Of a stretch of DNA of 64,000 nt, positions 49,743 through 62,531 are shown one piece after another (position 1 is the stretch's first letter; every line of letters starts with the position of its first letter). This DNA is from Hydractinia symbiolongicarpus. Lineage: Eukaryota; Cnidaria; Hydrozoa; Anthoathecata; Hydractiniidae. The stretch is from contig NC_079883.1 of the NCBI RefSeq assembly GCF_029227915.1, positions 13,828,001-13,892,000 on the forward strand, given 5' to 3'. Below the pieces are notes generated by a model. That model saw nothing but the letters and a program-made list of their open reading frames with translations, searched no databases and was not told where the DNA came from. Both the position numbers and the translations under genes were made by a program.

Positions 49743-51969
49743 GTTCGTAATTATTATACTCCTAACCTGATACTTTGTCTTGATGTTGTTTCTTGTTTTG
49801 ATGAACCGATTCAGTTCCTACCTTTTTATAAGGTTGAGAGGCAAATGAAAATACCTTCGTCACACGTCTTTACATTATAGAACATTGTGAATTTTCTGTT
49901 AACGTCATTAAAGGTGTTTATATACGAATGTAAAGTAAAATTTGTATAGCAATGGGAAACGAATGAATTAAAAAGCTAAAGAATGTCGGAAAGAATGGCA
50001 ATTAATATCTGTAATCCTGTAAAAAGATTGAAATCTAAAAAGACATTTCTCTATAATACTTAGTGCCCGGCTGTTTTATTGAGATAACTGTTGTATGTCT
50101 TTATAATCAAATCTGAACTCAATTGTATCTTTGTCCTCTTTAAGGTTTTTGAGATATGTATAGTAACGAACTTTGGAAACAGATTTTTATATGGACTTTA
50201 TTCCTTCTGTAGGTAGCCTTTTAGTAGCTTAGGACAAAGGCTTCCACTCAAGTTTGCAATAAACGATATGTTCCGCATAAACTGATCACGATCGTTAAAT
50301 CCGTTAACACCCAACCACCGGTTGTGACACAGAGGAGTACCTAAGGGCCATAAGACCGGGAATTTTATACTTAAGTGCTAAAACAGATTCCAGATGATTG
50401 TATGCTGATCAAAAAGAACTTCACAAATATATCGGACATTTTGTTAAAAGGAAAACAGTATTGTCATTTTAACATTTGTATGGAATCCTCTGAGTCCTGA
50501 TGCGAAGTTTCATTATTAAAAATGTTCCTATCCTGTAATTGTGTGTTATTGAATGGTTGCAGTTGGACTTATATGGCCAGTAAACAAAGTACTTAAGTAA
50601 ATTAAACTGCTGTGTTGCACTAATTTTTAAACAAATACTTTTTACCCTATACACCATTTCTGGTCACAAATTTACAAATATTAGTAATTAATAGACGTTA
50701 AACAAGGAAAAAAAGGAATATTTACACGTGTATCTTTTCAATAACAACAAACAAAATTTCATAACGTAAGAAAAATATTTCTTGCTTCGGCAGAAAATGC
50801 TCTGGAAAGATTAATACTGCAGATTGCAAAATTTTATGTGAGTGTGTTATCAATAGACGTACTTCAAAACCAATTTCTGTTCTGCAAAATACACAGCCAA
50901 AGTAGAAATAAAACTTAAAATTAATGTTATTTAGAAACAATTTTAATTTTCCAGCGAAGTCATGGACATATAGTTTGTTTACCTTTATTATTTCTCAAAT
51001 TAACTTGTCAAATAATCACATCATCCACTTTTGGTAAAAGAAATAGAAAATAAAAAAAAAAATTTATACCCATTCGGCTTATTAAAGTTTCTGTTTTATA
51101 TATTTTTTTCTAATGTTTGGCTATCTAAGGTTGATTGTTGTATTTTATATTTAGCTACACTAGCATTATCATTGGTTAATATTAGCTGTATCTGTAAATA
51201 ACATTATGACTTGGCTATCCTAAACATGTTGGGTTGGTGGTATTCGACGTCTTTATGTTACATGTTCAATAAATTGTAATGAAAACAATGCAATCACCCA
51301 ATGTAAACGCATGCTTACTCATAAGAACACTTGAGCCTTAATTTTTATAAAATTATAACCCGTAAGAATGTTACAGTTGCAGCTACAGAAAATTGCCTTT
51401 TTTTTAATTTATAAATTGTTCTGTCAATAAGCAGTATCTCTGTAAATATAGCCAGATTTTTGTTCCATGTCAGGTATAACTATAGGCATTGTAGTTTATT
51501 TGTAGGGAGTTCTTTTTAGACAAATCTGATAGAAAAAACACAAAAACGTTTCTGTATTATAGTTCTTTAGTTGCCGAATTTAAGCATTCTACTGCAAGAA
51601 GGCAAGAGATGTTTTATAAAGAAAACTATTTACTTTAATCAAATAAGAAACAGGTATATTTTTGTTGGGGGGGGGGGGGTGAGATTGATGGTGTGATTTT
51701 TTTAAAAGGTAAGGGAATTGTAGATGAATAAGTCGGTAACGATTTGTTTCAAGTCACATTTTGTATCGATGCATTGCTTAAGATGTATTTAATACTCGAC
51801 CGATTTAACACAATAACTTAACAGATGACCTAAGAAAGTTACGAAAGTTATAAATATATACAGACGGCTTTACAACTAATAAATGCCTTTGTTTTACTTT
51901 GTGAGGATAACCCAGACAAAACAACCTTACCAGTTTAACACTGCCATTATCAAAAGAGTTAATAGAGGC

Positions 51970-52290
51970 CTAATCTTGCTCTGTCAAGTTAATTCCAAAG
52001 AGAATAGAAAAATTTGAGAACCTTGAATCCATTTTCCTAGCGAAAATGAATTCAAAAAGACAAACCGTGAAAATAAACAATTTGTGATTACTAAGTACAC
52101 TAGGTTGAGCCAAAATATGTTTATTATCAATGTATACTAAATGAAAATGGTTAAAACATATTAGCAGTGGGGTGTGACAATAGTAACGATACATAGCTTA
52201 CATCACATCATCTCTGTGTACATAGCTAGCTATAATATCCTCTATATAATAACTGGCTAGGATGAAAAGCTGGGTATCTTTTTTAAGAAA
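51970..52290. other. Block shared only by units 3 and 4
   Basis: Present here and at about 60880-61260, absent from units 1 and 2, where CCTAAT joins ATTGCC directly. No terminal inverted repeats are visible; a short retroelement insertion or a deletion in units 1 and 2 are both possible. Confidence 0.5.
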
Positions 52291-53003
52291 ATAATTATTG
52301 CCTATATAATAATATACATAAAGTATAATTATATAAGTTATAGAAAGTTTCAGTAAACTAGGTAAACATTATAGACTTTACAGTATAGAAAATAAACTTT
52401 TGAAAAAGTATGAAACAAGACGTTTGTTGCCTACGTAGTTAGCCAACATTGCAGCGGCTATAAATTCAGACTAAATATAAATATATATTCCTAATTTTTG
52501 TTACATTTCCACTTTTATTACACTTTATATACTTTTATCAACCACGATTCTTGCAATATGGCACTTGAAAATTATAAAACCAACATTTGTTGTTACTTAA
52601 TATCAGAACAGCTACCATGGCTGAACATAAAAAGGCGATAGTAAGATTGGTCTATTGCCAGAATCGATACTCAGGAGAAAAAAATAAATCTTGCCATCCA
52701 ATTGAGGGTGGCTAGTATGCGTATCTTAACAGGAAAAAATAATGAAGTAAAGAGAAAAATTTACAATATACTTACCAAAGCTTTTTATTTTTATTTGTAC
52801 ATTTTTAGTGTTCTTATTTTTAAAAAAATTTAACTAAGGCGAAGAAAAACAATTAAAAAATGAATTTCCTAAATCAATTGAATCATAAATAAAAAAGATT
52901 AACATTAAATTATTAAATATTAAATATTTCGATATATTTTTTTATAGAAATCACGTCATTTAACTCAACATTTTATCATCAAGTTTTACCGTGTTTGCGT
53001 TTC

Positions 53004-53496
53004 TCAGTATGGTTGCTTCTGCAATTTGACTCGCTGACAATTGTGTTCACCATTCTTACATTTGCTTTTGAAAGTTTTAACGTTATTTTTGTTTGCACGG
53101 CGACAGCTAACTTCGTTGTCTTTGCATTTCCCTAAAAACGATTTTGAGTCCTTTCCTTTTGATTTTTCGTTTGACTTTACAGTATCACTTCCCAGAAGTA
53201 GCATTTTATCCGTTATTGTACTTATTTCCCGTCTCACCAGTTCTTTTAAGTGCGTATCTTCCACTTTGTCGTTCGGTGGGCATATGTATGGAAAGTTTTT
53301 ATAAATTATGGCACTTCGGCACCATGTTGGGTTGTGCGATCCCTAAATATAACAAAAGTCGTTTTATGAAAAATAAAATTATACATACCTTCGACTTTAA
53401 GTTGAAACTTTAGTATAGAAAATGTCAATCAATATTCACCTGCGCTGACAAATGAATTGCGGTGAAAAATAAAAAGATCGTTTTTAAAGAAAACAT
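53004..53496 (-). CDS. Six-Cys secreted peptide family, copy G (intact)
   Basis: Exon 1 (53496-53440) is a 19-codon signal peptide (MFSLKTIFLFFTAIHLSAQ). Exon 2 (53342-53004) adds 112 codons and joins in phase 0 across a 97-bp intron (CAG-GTGAAT; ATATTTAG). The 131-residue protein has Cys at 27, 40, 92, 99, 114 and 121: W-C-x12-C-x51-C-x6-C-x14-C-x6-C, in a Lys-rich background. The two C-x6-C units (KCKDNEVSC and KCKNGEHNC) look like an internal repeat. A TATA box lies 93 bp upstream. Function is unknown. The closest relative in the window is the 62.5 kb copy, in a segment duplicated together with its flanks. Confidence 0.8.
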
Positions 53497-53588
53497 GTTT
53501 ATAAAAATTTTTTCTGCGTCTAACTTGATGCTTAATCAGATATGTCTTGACTTGTAAAGATGGTTGCTAAACTGTTCATGTACTTACA

Positions 53589-53596
53589 TTTTTATA
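53589..53596 (-). promoter_or_regulatory. TATA box of copy G
   Basis: TATAAAAA on the minus strand, 93 bp before the ATG and preceded by CTCTCAACAC, a word seen at the same place before other copies. Confidence 0.55.
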
Positions 53597-54499
53597 GTGT
53601 TGAGAGAAAAATTAAGTTGGGCTCGTTACTTTTCAAAACAGTTTCGAGATGCTTTATTTCCTTTTAGCGACATCAAAAAAGGAAAAAATACAGGAAAACT
53701 ATGTATGGCAATTGAAAACGAATTAATGATGTAACTCTTCCTTGTTAATGTTTAAAAAATCTAGAATATGCAGGAAAAATTGTTTTTCGTTCTTCATGTT
53801 TTTACGATTTTATCACAGATATGACATAAATTTACCAACTTCGCAGTACACATGTGATTTCAGGTTTATCACAATGGGCCATGTTGTGTCAAGGTTAACA
53901 CAAAACTAAGTAGATAGAAATTATGCAAAGATTAGTTAAGGAAAAATAGCAACATATGTTTCCGGTAGAACCAACAGAGCAGGCCGGAGAATATTGGCGT
54001 GTAATATCTATAATCCTAAAGAAAGATTAAACACAAAAAGGTAATCATCTCTACATTATTTGATGCAGTCGGTTGTATTACGTAGATTTCATTGTTCTTT
54101 TCACCTACTGATTATAAACATGCGACCATCTCTACTTAATGTCTTAAAAATGTAGAGAATGCAGGAAATTTTTTTTCGTTGCTGTTTCAACTACGCCGTA
54201 ATAACAAACGTGATTGCTTTGTATGCTCTCCTGTGTAGCTGTGTGAGAGAATGGCGAATTATCTAAAGTGTATGTCGTATATACATACATATTATTGCAT
54301 TGGAAATCAGCAGGGAAATTTGTTCATATAGTAACGCATTCCTAACTTACCAAATTCGTCTTTGAATGCATCACAGTGCTTTCATATGAAATTATTTTAA
54401 TCCATCTTAACTAACTATTTGATGTGATTCTTGAAAGTTTATTAAATCTGTTCCTTTGAATGGTTTAGTACATCGATATGATTAATTTATCTTAGGTGT

Positions 54500-55329
54500 G
54501 CTTCAGATAGGTTCAATTCTTTAACAAAATTTAATAAATCTAGTCAAAGAGAAGATTTTTCCAAAATAAGTTCTTTTTTAAATAAGCTTGAATGGTACTA
54601 ATTCTATAATAGTGAATGCAAGGATGGCAAAAGAAAAGAATAAGGCATATTGTTGGCACGTAATCCTTATATAGTTTTTCGTGTGTGGTCCATGCCACAT
54701 TATAATTAACTTGGAATAAAATGCCCAATAATTTTTTTGGACTTTTTGTTATGACAAATATCTCGAACACACGAAAAGTAACAAAGATACAACTGAGTTA
54801 AAATTTTGTCAAAAAGACATACGAGAGTTTTCTACGTAATACAACCGAATGCATTAAATAATGTAGAGATAATTCCTTCTTTTAATCTTTCTACATAATT
54901 ATAGATAAAAATCGCTACTTTTTCCGGGATGATCTCTTCGTTTTACAGGAAAATCATGTTGATGCTTTTCCTTAATTGATTTATGTATAATTTCTATATA
55001 CTTCCCCTTTCGTTCACCCTGACAACATGTCTCATTCTGATAAACTTGAAATCGGACGTGTATTGTGCGCTTCGTAACTTTATGTCAAATTTTCGTTAAA
55101 ATAGAAAAGGTAAAAACATGAAAGACTAAATACAGTTTCTTCTGCATTTTCTAAATTCTTAAAAACTATACGAAGAAAAAGGTCCATGGGTATAATTATT
55201 AATTTCTTCTTTAATTGCTAAACAAAGTTTTCCGGCACTTTTTAAGTTTTCTTTCGAAAAAAAGGAAATAAACGCTGCTCGAAACTGTACCGGAAATTGA
55301 CGCAGCCAAGTTAATTTCTCTCTCAACCC
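54500..55329. other. Spacer between divergent family genes; no gene seen
   Basis: Lies between the upstream sides of the 53.0 kb (minus) and 55.4 kb (plus) genes, which are transcribed away from each other. No supported frame. Confidence 0.5.
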
Positions 55330-55337
55330 TATAAATA
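55330..55337 (+). promoter_or_regulatory. TATA box of copy H
   Basis: TATAAATA, 92 bp before the ATG at 55422, preceded by CTCTCAACCC as in the other copies. Confidence 0.6.
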
Positions 55338-55421
55338 GGTAGGTACTGGAACGGTTTATCAGCCATCGTTTTAAAGCAGGACATATCTGATAAAGCATCA
55401 AGTTAGGAGTAAAATAAAATA

Positions 55422-55907
55422 ATGTTTTCTTTGAAAATGATTTTTTTAATATTCTCCGCAATTTGGTTGTCAGCTCAGGTTAATATTGATAGTATTTTCT
55501 ATTTAAAGGTTTTTTGGACAAAGGTAAGTACAATTTTTAGTTCGTGAAACCATTTTTGTTATTTTTAGGGATCGTATCAATCAACGTGGTGTCGGACTAC
55601 CATACTTTATAAAAAATTTCCATATATTTGCGCAACGAACAGCAAAGTGGAAGATATGCAGTTGAAACAACTAGTAAGACGAGAAATAAGTACAAAAGCA
55701 AATAAAATGCTACTTCTGGGAAGTGCTACTGTAAAGTCAAACGAAAAATCAAAAGGAAAGGACTCAAAATCGTTTTTAGGGAAATGTAAAGATAACGAAG
55801 TTAGCTGTCGCCGAGCAAACAATGATAACGTTAAAACTTACAAAGACAAATGTAAGAATGACGACAACAAATGTCAGCGAGTCAAGTTGCAGAAGCGACA
55901 ATATTGA
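55422..55907 (+). CDS. Six-Cys secreted peptide family, copy H (intact)
   Basis: Exon 1 (55422-55478) is a 19-codon signal peptide (MFSLKMIFLIFSAIWLSAQ). Exon 2 (55569-55907) adds 112 codons, phase 0, with a 90-bp intron (CAG-GTTAAT; ATTTTTAG). The 131-residue product has the same six-cysteine spacing as copies G and I and differs mainly between the first two cysteines (GSYQSTWCRTTILYKKFPY). It lies in opposite orientation to the other 131-residue genes. Its 3' flank, up to about 56215, matches the inverted 3' flank of the 62.5 kb copy, so an inverted duplication carried it here. Confidence 0.8.
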
Positions 55908-56219
55908 GAAACTCAAACACGGTAAAACTGGATGATAAAATGTTTATTTAAATGACGGGATTTTTTATAAAAAAATAGATTGAAGTATTTTTATTCTAAG
56001 TATTAATTATTATAATTTAATGTTACATTTATTTATTTTTCAATTTATTTAGGAAATTAATTGTTTTAGTGGTAGTGATAGTATTTACGTTTTGAATAAT
56101 TTCATATTATATTATTTGTGTATATTATGTTTCTTTTTCAATTCACTAAGTTCAACAAAAGAATCATTTTTGATTTCCATCCCCGCCACACATGCCTAAA
56201 ATTTTTTATTTTTCTATTT

Positions 56220-57700
56220 TTTTAGTAAACGTTTTCTCATATAGACTATGAACTGGATAGAATAGAAAAATCAATAAATTTTCATCACTTTCTCGCCATC
56301 TAAAATTTTATACACAAAGTTTGTAATTTGAACGATAAAGACAAGAACATATGTTTCACATAAAATAAAAAATGACAGTAAACATGGTACAATATTGCAT
56401 TTATAGATGTTCGGGAAAAAGCAGAAAATTAAGGGAGTCCTCAGAATCAAAAGTGACATAATCTTGGTAGAACGGTATTTCGTTTAAATGTGATTTGTAT
56501 TTTAGCTTTGAGAAACCTATATCTACTTAGCAATATCTTTGTAACCATCTAGTAACCAACAGGTAGTAAACAATTATATAACAATAGTACAACTTACAAC
56601 ACTTGTATATGTAGGTCTTACAAGGAATTAACTTTTTCCGAAAATGTAATAACCTTCACAAAGTATGAAATTGTTCCAAAAATCTTTCCTTTCTTCGAAA
56701 GCCCGACGAAAGTTTAGAAAGGTCACACAATTTCAGCACTCAAATACATGGTGAACAAAAGTTAGACCCAGTCAAAGAAAAGGAGTTTTGTGCCCCCTTC
56801 ACCCGCCCCTGCAAACATTCAGATATTCAAAAAGACATTTACCAGGAAGGAGGTCTTTAAAAGCCTTAACCAGTGGTATATGTATTGTACCTTACTCTTG
56901 ATTAAAGGCATACTGTCGGAAAGTGTAATTCTTTATATTCCATGCGTTATTTTAATGACCAAACAATGCCTTTTTGTTTATTATTTCAGTGATCACTTGT
57001 TGTGTCTCTAATTTTCATCCTAATTAACTTAGGTCTGCTTATGTACTACAACGTATTAAGGAGGTTCAAGCAAACTTATAAATACTAATGCAAGTTCTAC
57101 ATTGATAGATTCAAAATCATTTGATATTAATAAGGGAATATGGGTGGGTTTATAACTCAAGATGAACTCAAAAAATAAACAATGCATTTTCTATTTCGTA
57201 GACGCAGTGAAAAACTGCTTGACATTAGACAAGATGAAAGTTGGTACTTCTTACTAATCTACAGAAAAAAAATAAAGAATTATTCAGTACGTTGACTGTA
57301 TAATGAGATGTAGCTTCACACGCAGTTCTCGGCAACATCTTTGTCGGTAACAACGATTCTTAGTAGGAACACTTTTACGATCATTGTGACACATTTGCTG
57401 AACTTTAGGCTGCATATGGCGAGATCGTGGGTCCATTTTCAGGTGATATATCCCTTCTGTTGACGAAAATAATCATTGAAACAAGATTTCATGACTGAAA
57501 ACAACATGCTTTTATTCCACCAAAATTTATTAACGACCTCTAACTAATTTTACTGATTAGGATTTCAACTGTCACAACGTGGAGTGCGCGTCCTACGTTT
57601 TATGTTGGCGATGGAAAAAAATGAAGACATTGTTCGATAAAAGGCATTACAAAATTGTTAGCCTATCTTTTATTTATTTCTTAATAAAGAGTAAGAAAAC
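56220..57700. other. Intergenic, no gene seen
   Basis: Unique-looking sequence before unit 4. A 73-codon frame at 56790-57011 has no motif or splice context and is not called. Confidence 0.5.
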
Positions 57701-58327
57701 TTCCATTTTCATTATGAAGTTTTCCTTTGTTTAGTGTTTTTTTTGGCTCAGCTAAAGCCCGTGCTTTTATTAGTGCGAATAAAGAGGATTATTGGCTTTC
57801 AGAAAATAGGAAAATTTGCTTAATTTTGTAGTTCCGAAATAACAACTTAGCGGCGCCAGGGCTCCGTCTTACATATCCCATATATATTTATCTTTACCAT
57901 CAGATGTCTTCCAAGATTTTTCCACCCGTGGCATAAAAATCAAAAATCTTAATTTCAATAAAATCTGTAAATTGAAATACAAGCTAGCCATACAAATAAT
58001 ATAATGTAGCACAAATCCAAAAAGTAAAATCATCACTACCATTGTTACTTTTTGCATTCTCCTTAACATCAAAAATATTGTTTTGCACTAGGCAGAAAGA
58101 CTAAGTGACACGTCAATAAAGATGCTACGTCAGAAAATGCGCTGTTTGTTAGCAAAATTTGCGACAAATACACCAGCTGTGATATATCCTAAAGTAATTA
58201 TTTAAAACAAATAACGTTAAGTTATTATAAACAATCCTTAGAATAAAATTGTCGTGATCCGTAATTTCTGGATAGCCCGTCATTATTCTCAACATTATAA
58301 CAACCAGTTTTACCAATTTTGAGTGTC

Positions 58328-58837
58328 TCAATATTGTCTCTCCGGCAATTGGGCTCCGCGGAATGTGTCGTCCTTGTCATTCCTGCATTCTTTTTGCAAT
58401 TTTTTCCATTATTCTTTATTCAAGAGATTTTTAATTCCTTTTCTTTCCAGTCACTTAGAAGATTGTCCTTTTGTTTGTCTCGCTAATAAAGCCCGTTTTA
58501 CCTTTTCTTTCAAGTTTTCGTTTGACTCTGAGATAGCACTTCCAAAAGTTATATTTTCGTTCGTTTTGTTAAATAAAGTCCGTTTTACAAGATTTATTAT
58601 CACCTTATTGTCCATATCGTCATACAAGTATATAGAAAATGTTCACAAAGTGTGGTAGTTTGGCACCACTTTGGCTGGTGTGATTTCTAAGAACGACAAA
58701 AATTGTTGCACAAGTTATACAAATAGACATGCTTTCGACGAGAATGTGAAAGGTTAATATGAAAATGTTATGCGTGTTTGCCTGGGCTGACAACCACTTT
58801 ACAGAGATAATTATAAAGAGGATTTACAAAAACACAT
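58328..58837 (-). pseudogene. Six-Cys secreted peptide family, copy J (broken)
   Basis: The signal exon (58837-58782) has its frame disrupted soon after the ATG. The donor is GC (CAG-GCAAAC), as in F1-F3. Exon 2 starts near 58687 with KSHQPKWC, shifts frame before the Asp-Met-Asp region and stops again near the Lys-rich part. The end still reads like the family C-terminus (ERQY before TGA at 58328-58330). Confidence 0.7.
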
Positions 58838-59063
58838 AAATAAATTTCCTTCGATTTCTTTGGAGCGGCGTATTCACGTGTCCTAATCCTTTTATGGGTT
58901 TATCGTCGTGGGACTCATCAAAAGTTGATAGAATTGACCCTTCCACCCACCCTTATATTAGAGTGATATTTGTAGGACACATATACATTTGTATTGTTGT
59001 CTTCTTTAAGGTTTTTGAGATATGTATTGTAACGAAATTTGAAAACAGATTTTTATATGGACT

Positions 59064-59549
59064 TTATTCCTTCTGTAGGTAGCCTTTTAGTAACTTAGGA
59101 CAAAGGCTTCTACTCAAGTTTGCAACAAACGACATGTTCTGCATAAACTGATCACGATCGTTGATTCCATTAACACCCATCCAACGGTTGTGACACAGAG
59201 GAGAGGAAGATTTAAAGTACCTAAGTGCCATAAAACCGGGAATTTTATGCTTAAGTGCTAAAACTAGACATAGTGGAAAAAAGAAACAGATTCCAGATGA
59301 TTGTATTCTAATCAAAAAGAACGTCACAAATACTTCGGACATTTTGTTCAAGGCTCGTCATTTTAACATTTGTATGAAATCCTCTGAGTCCTGATGCAAA
59401 TTTCCATTATTAAAAATGTTCCTGTAATTGTGTGTTATTGAATGGTTGTAGTTGGACTTATATGGCCAGTAAACAAAGTATTTAAGTAAATTAAACTGCT
59501 GCGTTGTACTAATTTTTAAACAAATACCCTGTACACCATTTCTGGTCAC
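59064..59549 (-). other. Conserved open frame of unit 4, split by one TGA
   Basis: Frames 59549-59358 and 59351-59064 lie in the same phase and are separated only by a TGA at 59360-59358. The second part matches the 41332-41610 frame. Together they suggest a decaying exon of about 160 codons of unknown identity. Confidence 0.35.
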
Positions 59550-62531
59550 AAATTTACAAATATTACTAATTAATAGACGTTAAACAAGGAAGAAAAGTAA
59601 TATTTACACGTGTCCCTTTCCAATAACAACAAACAAAATTTCATAACGTAAGAAAAATATTTCTTGTTTCGCCAGAAAATGCTCTGGAAAGATTAATACT
59701 GCAGATTGCAAAATTTTATGTCAGTGTGTTATCAATAGACGAATTTCAAGGTCCATTTCTATTCTGCAAAATGCACAGCCGAAATAGAAATGAAACATAA
59801 AAACAATGTTTTTTAAAAACAATTTTAATTTACCAGCGAAGTGATGGACATATAGTTTGTTTACCTTTATTATTTCTCAAATTAACTTGTCAAATAATCA
59901 CATCATCCACTTTTGGTAAAAGAAATAGAAAATAAAATATTTTTATACCCATTAGGGGTATAAAAAGATTTTTCTCTAATCTTTGGCTAGCTAAGGTTGA
60001 TTGTTTGGATTTTATATTTAGCTACACTAGCACTATCATTGGTTAATATTAACTAGCTAGTTGGACCTTTAGCCAATGTTGTTGACATATATATACACTT
60101 TATTCTTTGTTATTGGATATCTCTTAAAACATCTGTAAAACCATTATGACTTGGCTTTCCTAAGCATGTTGGGTTTGTGGTATTCGACTGAATACTGATC
60201 TTTGTGTTATATATTTAAAAATTTGTACTAAGAGCAATGCAATCACCCAATGTAAAAGTACGCTTGCTCATAAGAACCCTTGAGCTTTACACTTTATAAA
60301 ACTATGACCCGTACGAATGTTACAGTTGCACGTGCAAAAAATTGTTTTTTTTAATTTATAAATTGTTCTGTCAATAAGTAGTATCTCTGTAAGTATTGCC
60401 AGATTTTTGTTCCATGTCAGGTATTTGTAGGGAGTTCTTTTTACACAAATCCGATAGAAAAACGCAAAATCTTTTCTGTATTATACTTCTTGAGTTGCCG
60501 AATTTAAGCATTCTACTGCAAGAGGGCAATATATTTTTTATAAAGAAAACTATTTACTTTATTCAAATAAAAACCTAGCATACTTTTTGTTGAGTGAGGG
60601 GGGGGGGGGCGAGGGTGTGATTGTTTTAAAAGGTAAGAAAATTGTAGATGAATAAACTGGAAACGATTTGTTTCAAGTCAACGATTTGTTTCGCCAAAGA
60701 TATGTTTAATATTCGATCGATTTATCCCAATAACTTAACCAAATGGCCTAAGACAGTTAAGAAAGTTTCAAATATATACAGACGGCTTTACAACTAATAA
60801 ATGCCTTTGTTATAACCCAGACAACATAACCTTACAAGTTTCACATTGTCATTATCAAAATTGTTAATAGACGCCTAATCATGCCCTGTCAAGTTATTTG
60901 CAAAGAGAATAGAAAATATTTTAACAACCTTGAATCTATTTTCTCAGAAAAGAGAGCAACACGACACCAAATACATTTTTTTCAAGGAATGATAAACCTA
61001 CAATACAAAAATAAATTAAAAAAGACAAACCGTAAAAATAAACAATTTGTGATTACTAAGTACACTGGGTTGAGCCAAAATACGTTTATTATGAATGTAT
61101 ACTAAATGAAAATGGTTAAAACATATTAGCAGTGAAGTGTGACAATAGCAACGATAAATAACTGGACAGCACATCATCTCTGTGTGCATAGCTAGCTATA
61201 ACATCCTCTCTATAATAACTGGCTAGGATGAAAAGCTGGGTATCTTTTTAAGAACATAATTATTGCTTATACAATAATAATATATATAAATTATAATTAT
61301 ATAAGTTATATAAAGTTTCAGTAAACTAGGTAAACATTTTAGACATTACAGTATAGAATAAAAACTTTTGAAAAAGTATGAAACAAGATGTTTGTTGGCT
61401 ACGTAGTTAGCCAACATTACAGTGGCCATAAATACAGACTAAATATAAATATATATTCCTAATTTTTGTTACACTTCCACTATTATTACATTTTATATAC
61501 TTTTATCAACCACGATTCTTGCAATATGACAGTTGAAAATTATAAAACCAACATTTGTTGTTACCTAATGTCAGAACAGCTACCACGGCTGAACATAAAA
61601 AGGCGATAGATTTGTCTATTGCCAGAATCGATACACAGGAGAAAAAAATAAATCTTGCCATCCAATTGAGGGTGGCTAGTATGCGTATCTTAACAGGAAA
61701 AAATAATAAAGTAAAAAGAAAAATTTACAATATACTTACCAAAGCTTTTCGTTTTTATTTGTACATTTTTAGATGTCCTCATTTTTAATAAAATTTAACT
61801 AAGGCGAAGAAAAACAACTTTAACCCTAATTGTACCAGTGTGGAAGGGGTGACTAGGTGGGAAATGAAGTGATTCAAAGGAGATTTACTGCTTAGAAGCC
61901 TAAAATACCAACAACACTTGAAGGAATTAACGTCCTACCTAGATTACGTCGTTTTTTATTCTAATGAGCTTATAAAATTGTTTTCCTAAATGTCATATTC
62001 TAACCTGTATCATGTTAAATGATATGAACATCAATTTTTTATATAAAACATATATTTTCATCTTATCTTTAAGAAAAGAAACTTTGAATATAAAATGTGA
62101 TGTCAGTTTCGATGGCAATGAATTCATTAAAATTATTTTTTATTCTGTTGAATATTCTTTTCTATTTTGGTTGAAAAGTCTATATTGAGAACTAAAGTCG
62201 TGTTAAAAGTACTAATTGAGACTTTGAATTGGCTGCAAAAATTGAAAAGATGAAAAATTTTAGGCATGTGTGGCGGGGATGGAAATCAGAAATGCTTCTT
62301 TTGTTGAACTTAGAAAATTGAAAATAAAAAATTGAAAATAGAAAATTGAAACACAAAATTTATGCAAAACGTAATTCCCATTTAAAAATGAATTTCCTAA
62401 ATCTATTGAATCATAAATAAACAAATATAACATTAAATTATTAAATATTAAATATTTCCATATATTTTCTTATAGAAATCACGTCATTTAACCCAACATT
62501 TTATCATCCAGTTTTACCGTGTTTGAGTTTC

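Larger units (their letters stand above)
48544..52850 (+). repeat. Tandem unit 3 (diverged second half)
   Basis: The first half is nearly identical to unit 2. After about 50645 it diverges and instead resembles unit 4, including a block of about 330 bp (51970-52290) missing from units 1 and 2 and a longer poly-G tract of 13 G at 51667-51679. Confidence 0.85.
57700..62230 (+). repeat. Diverged unit 4 of the 4.4 kb repeat
   Basis: Homologous to units 1-3 over its whole length, with its own insertions (about 57905-58270) and deletions. It contains the 58.3 kb broken gene in the position of F1-F3 and the 330-bp block shared with unit 3. Confidence 0.8.

Noticed and set aside
61555-61788. Lys-rich frame ending a unit 4 block (RIDTQEKKINLAIQLR)
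   Set aside because: It could be a short exon after an acceptor-like site, but there is no partner exon, and the block is missing from units 1 and 2; evidence too thin.
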